Both the position numbers and the translations under genes were made by a program. Source: JACCZX01 sp038216465 (GTDB lineage Bacteria; Pseudomonadota; Gammaproteobacteria; Burkholderiales; Burkholderiaceae_F). Taken from it: DNA of 64,000 nucleotides. This document shows, piece by piece, positions 8,899 through 16,899 of the stretch (positions within the stretch are counted from its first letter, which is position 1; each line of letters starts with the position of its first letter). A model generated the notes under the pieces. The model saw nothing but the letters and a program-made list of their open reading frames with translations, was not told the origin of the DNA and did no database searches. Where the stretch lies: NCBI GenBank assembly GCA_038216465.1, contig JBBQQC010000017.1, forward strand, positions 16,530 to 80,529, read 5' to 3'.

Positions 8899-10026
8899 AT
8901 GCGAACGATGCCGTTCTCACCCGAACCCGCGTTTACGCATGGCTCATTGAGTCGGACTGCGGTGTTGCTCGTTAATCTCGGGACACCGTCCGCGCCCGAC
9001 GCTAAAGCGGTGCGGCGATTTTTGCGCGAGTTCTTGAGTGATCGGCGTGTGGTCGAGATCCCGCAGCTGATGTGGTTGCCGATTCTGTACGGGCTCGTGT
9101 TGCCTCTTCGTCCGCGCAAGACGGCCGCCAAGTATGCGGCTATATGGTCCGAGGACGGCTCGCCATTGATGGCGCACAGCGTCCAGCAGGCGCTGCTGTT
9201 GCGCGGCTACCTGGGTGAGCGCGGGCTTGATGTCGAGGTTGCATTGGCGATGCGCTACGGCGAGCCGTCTGTGTCGTCGGTGCTGACCGAACTGCGAAAA
9301 AAAAATGTGGATCGCCTGCTGGTGTTGCCGATGTATCCGCAGTATTCAATGACGACCACGGCGTCGGTATTCGACGCCGTCACAGACCATATGAAGACCC
9401 GTCGCAACGCGCCCGAGGTGCGCTGGGTCAAGCACTTTCACGATCATGCCGGCTACCTCGCGGCGCTGAAGGGCTCGGTGCTTGAGCACTGGAGCAAGGT
9501 CGGCGCGCTGGCTCCGGCCGACAAGCTGGTAGTCAGCTTTCACGGAGTGCCGAAGCGCACGCTTGAACTCGGCGATCCGTACCACTGCGAGTGCCAGAAG
9601 ACAGGCCGTCTGCTCGCCGAATCGCTGGGACTCGACGACGATCAGTGCGTCGTGGCCTTCCAGTCACGCTTCGGCCGCGCCGAGTGGTTGCAGCCGTACA
9701 CCGCGCCGACGCTGCGTAAGCTCGCAGCCGCTGGGTGCGCACGGGTCGACGTCATTTGCCCCGGATTTGTGACCGATTGCCTGGAGACGCTGGAAGAGAT
9801 TGCGATCGAAGGCATGCGCGAGTTCCTGTCGGCCGGCGGCAGTCAGTTTCACTACATTGCTTGCCTCAATGAGGCGCCGGCATTCATCACCGCGCTGGCC
9901 GATCTGGTGCAACAACAGATGCAGGGCTGGCCGGTCGCCTCGACCTCGCGTTCCGACGTTGCTGCACGTGAGGCGCAGGCGCAAAAAAGCCGCGAACGGG
10001 CGCGGCTGCTGGGTGCGAAGAGCTAG
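8899..10026 (+). CDS. hemH: Ferrochelatase
   Basis: A 375-residue ferrochelatase, which inserts iron into protoporphyrin IX in the last step of haem b synthesis. The N-terminal VLLVNLGTP motif, the catalytic His region VVSFHGVPKRTLELGDPYHCEC (His near residue 215) and the FCPGFVTDCLETLEEI-type segment with the second conserved acid residues (near 290) are all present. Length is normal. It lies 77 bases after hrcA, in the same direction. The C-terminal tail after residue 345 is rich in Ala, Arg and Lys and looks disordered. Confidence 0.95.
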   Translation: MRTMPFSPEPAFTHGSLSRTAVLLVNLGTPSAPDAKAVRRFLREFLSDRRVVEIPQLMWLPILYGLVLPLRPRKTAAKYAAIWSEDGSPLMAHSVQQALLLRGYLGERGLDVEVALAMRYGEPSVSSVLTELRKKNVDRLLVLPMYPQYSMTTTASVFDAVTDHMKTRRNAPEVRWVKHFHDHAGYLAALKGSVLEHWSKVGALAPADKLVVSFHGVPKRTLELGDPYHCECQKTGRLLAESLGLDDDQCVVAFQSRFGRAEWLQPYTAPTLRKLAAAGCARVDVICPGFVTDCLETLEEIAIEGMREFLSAGGSQFHYIACLNEAPAFITALADLVQQQMQGWPVASTSRSDVAAREAQAQKSRERARLLGAKS

Positions 10027-10038
10027 CGGACAGCCCGT

Positions 10039-10413
10039 TTACGAGGCACCTGCTCGCAAAGTGAGCGCGCCTCCGCTGATCCTGACGATGTCACCGACGT
10101 TAAACGCCGCCGCGGTTTGCGGGATCGCGCGCAGCGAGCCGTCCAGCATCTGAATTTCGACAATGTACGAAGGCAGCGCGCTCGGAGCACGCCGGACGGC
10201 CACCACCGTGCCGCACTCCGAACAGGAGTGGACCACCATTTTTTCGCGCTGCGGAGTTGGCCGCGCGTGCGAATTGATCAGAAAGATCATTCCGATCGCA
10301 GCCAGCCCGATCACGACGAGCGGTGTCTGCGCGCTGAACGTGTCGCGTGCGAACGGTTGCCCCTTCGCCGCATCTTCGGGCGAACGGGCCGGGGCCATCG
10401 AGCCGGTTTCCAT
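10039..10413 (-). CDS. Small membrane protein with a SlyB-like C-terminal domain
   Basis: About 124 residues from the ATG at 10413. One transmembrane helix (LVVIGLAAIGMIFLIN, residues about 33-48) is followed by a soluble tail with a CSECGTVVAV motif and the DGSLRAIPQT...FNVGDIVRISG pattern. That tail recalls the end of SlyB-type outer-membrane lipoproteins, but the glycine-zipper region is missing. Longer upstream in-frame starts exist, up to 10548, but they would run into the grpE promoter region and have no good ribosome site. Function unknown. It is convergent with hemH (12 bases between the ends) and divergent from grpE. Confidence 0.6.
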   Translation of the reverse strand: METGSMAPARSPEDAAKGQPFARDTFSAQTPLVVIGLAAIGMIFLINSHARPTPQREKMVVHSCSECGTVVAVRRAPSALPSYIVEIQMLDGSLRAIPQTAAAFNVGDIVRISGGALTLRAGAS

Positions 10414-10520
10414 GGGTGCTTTGTAGCGGGCCGTACCGATTGACGCATAGATCATCCGATCCCATGTTCTGGCGAAGGCGCTCGGCCTATATCGTTCGGA
10501 ACTAAATCTGCCGGCTGTAA

Positions 10521-10548
10521 CTTGAAAACCCATCACGTGGCCCAACAT
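10521..10548 (+). promoter_or_regulatory. Sigma-32-like heat-shock promoter before grpE
   Basis: The -35-like element CTTGAAA (10521-10527) is followed after 13 bases by CCCAACAT (10541-10548), close to the sigma-32 (RpoH) consensus CTTGAAA-N(11-16)-CCCCATNT. It lies 41 bases before the grpE start codon, which fits transcription of grpE and the chaperone genes downstream. Confidence 0.65.
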
Positions 10549-10588
10549 CTTTTAACTCGTTGAGAAGAAACAGATTTTTGGAGGAGTA

Positions 10589-11143
10589 ATGCACGATCCG
10601 GACCCTTTTCCGGGCACAGATGCAGCCAACGAAACGCTCGAGCCGGGTGCCAGCAATGGCGGCGTCGATCCGGGGTCGACGGCAGCCACTGTCGAGCAGC
10701 AGTTGAGCGAGGCGCTCGCACGCGCCGACCAGTATCAGGACCAGTTCCTGCGCGCCAAGGCCGAAGCCGAAAACATTCGCCGCCGCGGTCAGGAAGACGT
10801 GGCTAAAGCATACAAATTCGCAATCGAGTCATTCGCCGAGGCGTTGGTGCCGGTTGCCGATTCGCTTGAAAAGGCGCTTCAGTTGAACGATGTACCGACT
10901 GAGGCGATGCGTGAGGGCATCGAGCTGACGCTACGGCAACTGAAAGCTGCCTTCGCGAAAGGCAGCCTGAAGGAAATCGAGCCTGCCGTCGGTGACAAAT
11001 TCGACCCCCATTTTCATCAGGCAATTTCGACGGTACCCGGCGTGGATGTAGCCCCGAATCATGTCGTGGCGGTGCTGCAGAAGGGCTGGATGATTGCCGA
11101 TCGCGTTTTGCGGCCCGCGCTCGTTACGGTCAGTCAAGCTTGA
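10589..11143 (+). CDS. grpE: Nucleotide exchange factor GrpE
   Basis: A 184-residue GrpE. The acidic, disordered N terminus is followed by a long coiled coil (DQYQDQFLRAKAEAENIRRR near residues 48-67) and the C-terminal beta domain (FDPHFHQAISTVPGV, then VLQKGWMIADRVLRPALVTV). GrpE releases ADP from DnaK. The start is fixed by a GGAGGAG ribosome site 4 bases before the ATG. It is the first gene of the chaperone block, 41 bases behind a sigma-32-like promoter, and dnaK begins 79 bases after its stop. Confidence 0.97.
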   Translation: MHDPDPFPGTDAANETLEPGASNGGVDPGSTAATVEQQLSEALARADQYQDQFLRAKAEAENIRRRGQEDVAKAYKFAIESFAEALVPVADSLEKALQLNDVPTEAMREGIELTLRQLKAAFAKGSLKEIEPAVGDKFDPHFHQAISTVPGVDVAPNHVVAVLQKGWMIADRVLRPALVTVSQA

Positions 11144-11222
11144 GCAAAATCGACGCTTGAACTTGGTCGCATTCACCTTACATCGGTAGCAAGCGAACAT
11201 CAGGACTTAAGGACACAACAAA

Positions 11223-13163
11223 ATGGCAAAGATCATCGGCATTGACCTCGGCACGACCAACTCTTGCGTCGCCATTTTGGAAGGCGACCAGGTGCGCGTG
11301 ATCGAGAACAGCGAAGGTGCCCGTACGACCCCTTCGATCGTCGCCTATCAGGAAGACGGCGAGATTCTGGTCGGCGCGTCGGCCAAGCGGCAGGCGGTGA
11401 CCAATCCGCGTAACACGCTGTACGCGGTCAAGCGCTTAATCGGCCGGCGCTTCGAAGAAAAGGAAGTGCAGAAAGATATCAAGCTGATGCCGTACAAAAT
11501 CGTCAAGGCGCCGAACGCCGACGCCTGGGTCGAAGTGCGCGGCAAGCAGATTGCGCCGCCGCAGGTCAGTGCCGAAGTGCTGCGCAAGATGAAGAAAACG
11601 GCCGAGGATTATCTCGGTGAGCCGGTGACCGAAGCGGTGATCACCGTGCCGGCGTACTTCAACGATTCGCAACGGCAGGCGACCAAGGACGCAGGCCGTA
11701 TTGCGGGCCTCGACGTCAAGCGCATCATCAACGAGCCGACCGCGGCGGCACTTGCGTTCGGACTCGACAAGACGCACAAGGGCGACCGCAAGATCGCGGT
11801 CTATGACCTCGGCGGCGGCACGTTCGACATTTCCATTATCGAGATCGCCGATGTCGATGGGGAAAAGCAATTTGAAGTCTTGTCGACCAACGGCGACACG
11901 TTTCTCGGCGGCGAAGACTTCGATCAACGCATCATCGATTACATCATCGGCGAGTTCAAGAAAGAGCAGGGCGTCGATCTCGGCAAGGACGTGCTCGCGT
12001 TGCAGCGCCTGAAAGACGCGGCTGAAAAGGCGAAGATTGAGTTGTCTTCGAGCCAGCAAACCGACATCAATCTGCCGTACGTGACGGCCGACGCGTCGGG
12101 TCCGAAGCATCTGAACATCAAGCTGACGCGCGCCAAGCTCGAGTCGCTGGTCGAGGAGCTGATCGAAAAAACGATCGCGCCGTGCCGTACTGCGATCACG
12201 GATGCCGGTGTCAAGACGACCGACATCGACGACGTGATCTTGGTCGGCGGCATGACCCGGATGCCGAAGGTGCAGGAAAAAGTCCAGGAATTTTTCGGCA
12301 AAGAACCACGCAAAGATGTGAACCCGGATGAAGCGGTCGCAGTCGGCGCCGCAATTCAGGGTCAAGTCCTGTCCGGCGAGCGCAAAGACGTTTTGCTGCT
12401 TGACGTGACGCCGCTGTCGCTCGGCATCGAAACCTTGGGCGGCGTGATGACCAAGATGATCCAGAAGAACACGACGATCCCGACCAAGTTCCAGCAGACG
12501 TTTTCGACCGCCGACGACAACCAGCCGGCAGTGACGATCAAGGTATATCAGGGCGAGCGAGAAATGGCGGGCGGCAACAAGCTGCTCGGCGAGTTCAACC
12601 TGGAAGGCATCGCACCCGCACCGCGTGGCCTGCCTCAGATCGAAGTCGCGTTCGATATCGACGCCAACGGCATCCTGCATGTTGGCGCCAAGGACAAGGC
12701 GACCGGCAAGGAAAACAAGATAACGATCAAGGCCAATTCGGGCCTGACTGAAGCCGAGATTCAGGCGATGGTCAAGGATGCCGAAGCGAACAAGGCCGAG
12801 GATCACAAGCGCTTCGAGCTGGCGCAGGCACGCAACGCGGCCGATTCGAGCATGCACCAGATCCGCAAATCGCTGACCGAGCACGGCGACAAACTCGATG
12901 CGGGTGAGAAAGAGAAGATCGAAGCCGCGATCAAGGAAGTCGAAGACGCGCTGAAGGCCGAAGACAAGGATGCCATCGAGGCGAAGACCGCGGCGCTGAT
13001 GACCGCGTCGCAGAAGCTCGGCGAAAAGATGTATGCCGATGCACAACAGGCGGCAGGCGCGGGGGCGGCGTCTCAACAGGAGCCGGAGGCAGCGACAGCC
13101 AATGCAACTGCTAACAATGAAGACGTCGTTGACGCGGACTTTAAAGAGGTCAAGCGCGGATAG
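11223..13163 (+). CDS. dnaK: Molecular chaperone DnaK (Hsp70)
   Basis: A full-length 646-residue Hsp70. The ATPase domain begins KIIGIDLGTTNSCVAI, with the phosphate loop YDLGGGTFDISI near residue 195 and VGGMTRMPKVQ near 340. The substrate-binding domain starts around 390 (LLDVTPLSLGIET), followed by the helical lid and an Ala/Gln-rich linker. The C terminus ends DVVDADFKEVKRG, a variant of the usual EEVKD-type tail used for co-chaperone contact. It acts in the cytoplasm with DnaJ and GrpE. Most likely transcribed from the promoter before grpE; no separate promoter is obvious in the 79-base gap. Confidence 0.98.
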   Translation: MAKIIGIDLGTTNSCVAILEGDQVRVIENSEGARTTPSIVAYQEDGEILVGASAKRQAVTNPRNTLYAVKRLIGRRFEEKEVQKDIKLMPYKIVKAPNADAWVEVRGKQIAPPQVSAEVLRKMKKTAEDYLGEPVTEAVITVPAYFNDSQRQATKDAGRIAGLDVKRIINEPTAAALAFGLDKTHKGDRKIAVYDLGGGTFDISIIEIADVDGEKQFEVLSTNGDTFLGGEDFDQRIIDYIIGEFKKEQGVDLGKDVLALQRLKDAAEKAKIELSSSQQTDINLPYVTADASGPKHLNIKLTRAKLESLVEELIEKTIAPCRTAITDAGVKTTDIDDVILVGGMTRMPKVQEKVQEFFGKEPRKDVNPDEAVAVGAAIQGQVLSGERKDVLLLDVTPLSLGIETLGGVMTKMIQKNTTIPTKFQQTFSTADDNQPAVTIKVYQGEREMAGGNKLLGEFNLEGIAPAPRGLPQIEVAFDIDANGILHVGAKDKATGKENKITIKANSGLTEAEIQAMVKDAEANKAEDHKRFELAQARNAADSSMHQIRKSLTEHGDKLDAGEKEKIEAAIKEVEDALKAEDKDAIEAKTAALMTASQKLGEKMYADAQQAAGAGAASQQEPEAATANATANNEDVVDADFKEVKRG

Positions 13164-13181
13164 TTATTATCGCGTTTGACT

Positions 13182-13228
13182 CGCCGAGTTCGAGCGGACG
13201 GCAATTTCGCCGCTCAACTCGGCGTTTT
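13182..13228 (+). terminator. Strong hairpin plus T-run between dnaK and dnaJ
   Basis: The arm at 13182-13197 pairs with 13210-13224 over about 15 base pairs with a single bulged base and a 12-base loop, and is followed at once by TTTT (13225-13228). It has the form of an intrinsic terminator. It sits 18 bases after the dnaK stop and 34 bases before the dnaJ start. It may reduce read-through so that dnaJ is made in lower amount than dnaK, or it may protect the dnaK transcript end. Confidence 0.7.
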
Positions 13229-13261
13229 GCGTTGTGCATTTGCATTTGACAATCGAGGGGT

Positions 13262-14425
13262 ATGGCTAAGCGGGATTACTACGACGTGCTGGGAGTCGCC
13301 AAAGACGCATCGGACGACGACGTCAAGAAGGCTTATCGCAAGCTTGCGATGAAGCACCACCCCGATCGCAATCAAACCAAGGGTGACGAGAAGTCGGCCA
13401 AGGCCTCCGAAGAGAAATTCAAAGAGGCCAAGGAAGCGTACGAGATGCTGTCCGACCCGCAGAAAAAAGCGGCATATGACCGCTTCGGCCACGCGGGCGT
13501 CGATCCGAACATGGGCGGCTTCGGCCGCGGTGCAGGCACCGAAGGCTTCGGTGGCTTTGCCGATGCGTTCGGCGATATTTTCGGCGACATCTTCGGCGCC
13601 GGCGCCGCCGGACGCACGGGTGGGCGTAACGCGGTGTATCGCGGCGCCGACCTGCGTTACAGCATGGATCTGACGCTCGAACAGGCGGCCAACGGCTTCG
13701 CTACCGAGATTCGTGTGCCGAGCTGGGAAACGTGCGACGTCTGCAAAGGCGCAGGAGCGAAGCCCGGCACCAGCAGCAAGACATGCGGCACGTGCAATGG
13801 GTCGGGCAACGTGCGCATGTCGCAAGGTTTCTTTTCGATCCAGCAGACCTGCCCGACATGCCGCGGCTCCGGCAAAGTCATTCCGGATCCGTGCACGAAC
13901 TGTCAGGGCGCGGGCCGCATTAAGCAGAACAAGATACTCGAAGTCAGTATTCCCGCCGGTATCGATGAAGGACAGCGCATCCGATTAAGCGGCAAGGGCG
14001 AGCCCGGCATGAACGGCGGCCCGCCGGGCGACCTGTATGTCGAGATTCATATCAAGCCGCACGACGTGTTCCAGCGCGACGGTGACGATCTGCACTGCGA
14101 AGTGCCGATCGGTTTTCCCGCCGCTACGTTGGGCGGCGATATCGAAGTTCCGACGCTGGGCGGCAAGGCGAGCATCAATGTTACCGAAGGCACGCAGACC
14201 GGCAAGACGTTCCGCTTGCGCGGAAAGGGTATCAAAGGTGTGCGCGCGAGTTACCCCGGCGACCTGTACTGCCACATCGTCGTTGAAACGCCGGTGCGCT
14301 TGACCGACAAGCAGAAAAAACTTCTGCGCGAGCTCGATACCTCATTGACAGAAGGTGGAGAGAAACATTCGCCGCGCTCCAAGAGCTTCGTCGACAAGAT
14401 GAAGGGGTTTTTTACCACCGAATAA
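13262..14425 (+). CDS. dnaJ: Chaperone protein DnaJ (Hsp40)
   Basis: A 387-residue class A J-protein. The J-domain (residues 1-75) has the HPD motif in KHHPDRN; a Gly/Phe-rich linker (85-125) follows; then four zinc-binding CxxCxGxG repeats (CDVCKGAG, CGTCNGSG, CPTCRGSG, CTNCQGAG, residues about 158-222) and the C-terminal substrate-binding domain. DnaJ delivers unfolded clients to DnaK and stimulates its ATPase. It is separated from dnaK by a terminator-like hairpin. The start ATG follows GAGGGGT. Confidence 0.98.
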   Translation: MAKRDYYDVLGVAKDASDDDVKKAYRKLAMKHHPDRNQTKGDEKSAKASEEKFKEAKEAYEMLSDPQKKAAYDRFGHAGVDPNMGGFGRGAGTEGFGGFADAFGDIFGDIFGAGAAGRTGGRNAVYRGADLRYSMDLTLEQAANGFATEIRVPSWETCDVCKGAGAKPGTSSKTCGTCNGSGNVRMSQGFFSIQQTCPTCRGSGKVIPDPCTNCQGAGRIKQNKILEVSIPAGIDEGQRIRLSGKGEPGMNGGPPGDLYVEIHIKPHDVFQRDGDDLHCEVPIGFPAATLGGDIEVPTLGGKASINVTEGTQTGKTFRLRGKGIKGVRASYPGDLYCHIVVETPVRLTDKQKKLLRELDTSLTEGGEKHSPRSKSFVDKMKGFFTTE

Positions 14426-14449
14426 GCGTTGGTGCGAAGCCGACTCGCG

Positions 14450-15199
14450 CTAGAAGATCATCTTGGCGCCGGCGATTACGAGCACAGCAGCCAGCGCCTG
14501 GCGCATCGCGTTGTTGCCGAGCCGGCGCGAGCCGTACGTTGCGCCGATCAGGCCGCCGACAATAACGGCTGCAATCCAGTAGGGAAGCGCCTCAGGCAAC
14601 GTCGGCTGGCGGCTGAGCAATCCAAGCAGACCGGATATGGAATTGACCAGCACGAACGCCGCGGTAGGCGCGGCGCTGTCGCGCACCGTCGCCCAACCGG
14701 CCAAGACCAGAAGCGGGCTGAGGAAGATCCCGCCGCCGACCCCTGTCAGGCCGGACAGAATGCCGATCGCGGCGCCGAGAACGAGTGCGAGTGCGATCGG
14801 CGGCGGCCCTTTCGTAACGCGAGCCTTTTTATCCGCTGTCAGCGTTTCGATGAACAGCCGGACCGCGGAGAACAACAGCACGCATCCAACCAAAATCCCG
14901 AACCATAAGATCGGGAGCTGAATCCGGCCGCCGACGAATGCCATCGGAACGGCCGTGACGGCGAAAGGCCAGAACAGCCGCCATCGAAATCCGCTGGCGC
15001 GCGAAAATTTGTATAGTGAGATTGAAGCGACCGCTATGTTCATCACCAGCGCGGTAGGCCGCATCACTGCGGGGGCGACTCCGAACAGCCCCATCGACGC
15101 CAAGTAGCCTGACGCCCCCCCGTGTCCGACGGACGAGTACAAGATCGAGGCTGCGAAAAACAGCGCTCCTAGAAGCAGCGCTTCTTGCAAATCGATCAT
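14450..15199 (-). CDS. TauE/SafE family sulfite/organosulfonate exporter-like membrane protein
   Basis: A 249-residue integral membrane protein with about eight hydrophobic helices and the repeated glycine-rich G-x-G segments of the family, for example VGHGGASGYLA near residue 25 and GLTGVGGGIFLSPLLVLAGW near 155. TauE/SafE proteins are permeases linked to sulfite, sulfonate or sulfoacetate movement in some species, but specificity cannot be read here and no sulfur-metabolism gene is adjacent. It is convergent with dnaJ, with 24 bases between the ends, and lies 4 bases downstream of the DUF4019 gene in one operon. Confidence 0.88.
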   Translation of the reverse strand: MIDLQEALLLGALFFAASILYSSVGHGGASGYLASMGLFGVAPAVMRPTALVMNIAVASISLYKFSRASGFRWRLFWPFAVTAVPMAFVGGRIQLPILWFGILVGCVLLFSAVRLFIETLTADKKARVTKGPPPIALALVLGAAIGILSGLTGVGGGIFLSPLLVLAGWATVRDSAAPTAAFVLVNSISGLLGLLSRQPTLPEALPYWIAAVIVGGLIGATYGSRRLGNNAMRQALAAVLVIAGAKMIF

Positions 15200-15203
15200 C
15201 GGC

Positions 15204-15683
15204 TTAGCGAATGAAATATCCCGTCGGCCGCCACACGCCGTCTTCGAGCGTCAGCGTGATCAGCTCTTCGGCGTTTTCCTTCTTTTCGAAGTTCGTGCGA
15301 TAGCGCACCGTGACGTACTGCCCGTCGGGAGCACCCGGCAAGGCTGTCTTGTAGGCGGCGACTTCGACATTGCGCGAACTCACCGACCCAAAGGGCGCAC
15401 GCGTCGGCGGCAGCGATTCGACCCACTGCTCGCGCGTGACGCGCTGTCGAAAAAGTTGCGCGCACTCGTCCCAGGCTTTTGCGTATTCACCGCGGTCGAG
15501 CAGACCGAGCCACTTTTCGCCGGCGGCCTGTGCGGCGAGCTCCCTGAATGCATTTGACGAATCTCCGGACGGAACTGTCATCGAGGCGCCGGGCGTTGAC
15601 GGCGGCGGCAGCTTCATCTGTGCGAGAGCCGCGGTGGAAACAACCAAAGACAACACCGCCAACAAGCGAAGGGTCGGAATCAT
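15204..15683 (-). CDS. DUF4019 domain secreted protein
   Basis: A 159-residue protein with an N-terminal signal peptide (RLLAVLSLVVSTAALAQ, cleavage near residue 22). The rest matches the DUF4019 pattern: WLGLLDRGEYAKAWDECAQLFR, then REQWVESL, LPGAPDGQYVTVRYRTNFEKK and a C-terminal GVWRPTGYFIR. Such proteins have an NTF2-like fold by family knowledge and no known function. It ends 4 bases before the TauE gene and starts 18 bases after scpA, suggesting a DUF3460-scpA-DUF4019-TauE transcription unit. Confidence 0.85.
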   Translation of the reverse strand: MIPTLRLLAVLSLVVSTAALAQMKLPPPSTPGASMTVPSGDSSNAFRELAAQAAGEKWLGLLDRGEYAKAWDECAQLFRQRVTREQWVESLPPTRAPFGSVSSRNVEVAAYKTALPGAPDGQYVTVRYRTNFEKKENAEELITLTLEDGVWRPTGYFIR

Positions 15684-15701
15684 TCGTTAACTCGCATGAG
15701 C

Positions 15702-16568
15702 TCAGCTCGGTACGTAGGCCAATCGAACGTAAATCGGCGCAAACGGCGCCACCTGGGTGATATCGATCAGCGCTTCGCGCGCAAGTTCCAGTAGCGCAAG
15801 AAAATGCACTATTGCAACGGCTGCACCGCGCGCAGCGTCGAACAGGTCGCCGAACTCGATGAACTTCGCCTGCTGAAGCATTTTCAGGATCGAGCTCATG
15901 TGCTCGCGGACCGAAAGCTCTTCGCGGTTAACGTGGTGGCGGGCGGTGAGCCGCGTCCGTTTCGCGACCTCGGCCCACGCGTCGCGCAGATCAACCACGT
16001 TGACTTCTGGAAAATGTTTTTCGAGCGACTGTTCGATCACTACGGTAGCGCGCCAGAAATCGCGCCCGGCGCGCGGCAATTCGTCAAGCCGCCGTGCGGC
16101 AAGCTTGATGCGTTCGTATTCCAGAAGCCGCCGTACCAGTTCGGCGCGCGGGTCCGCCGCCTCGTCGTCATCCGACTTTCGCGCCGGCAGCAGCATGCGC
16201 GACTTGATCTCTATCAGCAGCGCCGCCATCAACAGATATTCAGCCGCCAGCTCCAGATTCTTGGCGCGAATCTGGTCGATGTAGGTCAGATACTGCAGCG
16301 TCAGCGGCGCCATCGGAATGTCGAGCACGTTGAAATGCTGCTTCCGAATCAGATACAGCAGAAGATCGAGCGGGCCTTCGAACGCCTCGAGAAAAATTTC
16401 AAGGGCGTCCGGGGGGATATATAGATCATCGGGCAGGCGGAAAAGCGGCTCGCCGTACAGTTTCGCGAGCGCGACGTTGTCCACCGTGTCCGGCGTGCGG
16501 GTCGCGACGACCGGGTGTTCGAGCGCCGCCACCGAGTTCGGATCGAACAGATCAGAAGCAGTATTCAA
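15702..16568 (-). CDS. scpA: Segregation and condensation protein A
   Basis: A 288-residue ScpA kleisin, part of the SMC-ScpA-ScpB chromosome-condensing complex. The diagnostic FEGPLDLLLYLIRKQ motif lies near residue 60, after a longer than usual N-terminal extension; LTLQYLTYIDQIRAKNLELAAEYLLMAALLIEIKSRMLLP-type sequence follows. The start is TTG at 16568, directly abutting the DUF3460 stop, which implies translational coupling. An internal start could also be used because the first 50 residues are poorly conserved. No scpB is in the window. Confidence 0.93.
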   Translation of the reverse strand: MNTASDLFDPNSVAALEHPVVATRTPDTVDNVALAKLYGEPLFRLPDDLYIPPDALEIFLEAFEGPLDLLLYLIRKQHFNVLDIPMAPLTLQYLTYIDQIRAKNLELAAEYLLMAALLIEIKSRMLLPARKSDDDEAADPRAELVRRLLEYERIKLAARRLDELPRAGRDFWRATVVIEQSLEKHFPEVNVVDLRDAWAEVAKRTRLTARHHVNREELSVREHMSSILKMLQQAKFIEFGDLFDAARGAAVAIVHFLALLELAREALIDITQVAPFAPIYVRLAYVPS

Positions 16569-16778
16569 CTATTTCGTCTCGCGCGTGGGCAGCGCTGATC
16601 CGTAGACGTAGGCAGGCTGCGGAACGTCGGATTCCTCATAGCGCTTGTAAAGGTCGGCGTCGAGATTCTTGTCCCAGAAAATGGCGCGCCCCTCGCGCTG
16701 GCCGCGCTCAATGTCGGGATTCTTCTGCTTCAACTGGCGCAGGAAGCGCGTGATGTCGGATTCGTAGCCACTCTTCAT
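16569..16778 (-). CDS. DUF3460 family protein
   Basis: A 69-residue soluble protein typical of Betaproteobacteria, with YESDITRFLRQLKQKNP, GREGRAIFWDKN-like and PQPAYVY segments that mark the DUF3460 family. Function unknown. Its stop directly abuts the scpA start, and the linkage of DUF3460 with scpA is a common betaproteobacterial arrangement. The 121 bases between it and metG show no further gene. Confidence 0.88.
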   Translation of the reverse strand: MKSGYESDITRFLRQLKQKNPDIERGQREGRAIFWDKNLDADLYKRYEESDVPQPAYVYGSALPTRETK

Positions 16779-16899
16779 CGGTCAAAGGCATTCAGGAGTT
16801 CGGATGCGGATTTTAGGCGCTTGCCAGTTAAGCGTTTGTGCGCGACAACGCCGCCGGCAAATCAGGCACGACATTGTCGGCGCCCAGCCGCCGATGGTG

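Noticed and set aside
7749..11222. CIRCE operator for HrcA
   Set aside because: I looked for TTAGCACTC-N9-GAGTGCTAA around hrcA, grpE and dnaK and found none.
11436..13076. A 546-codon open frame antisense to dnaK
   Set aside because: It mirrors the codon bias of a GC-rich gene; the sense strand is a textbook DnaK, and the antisense product has no recognisable domain.
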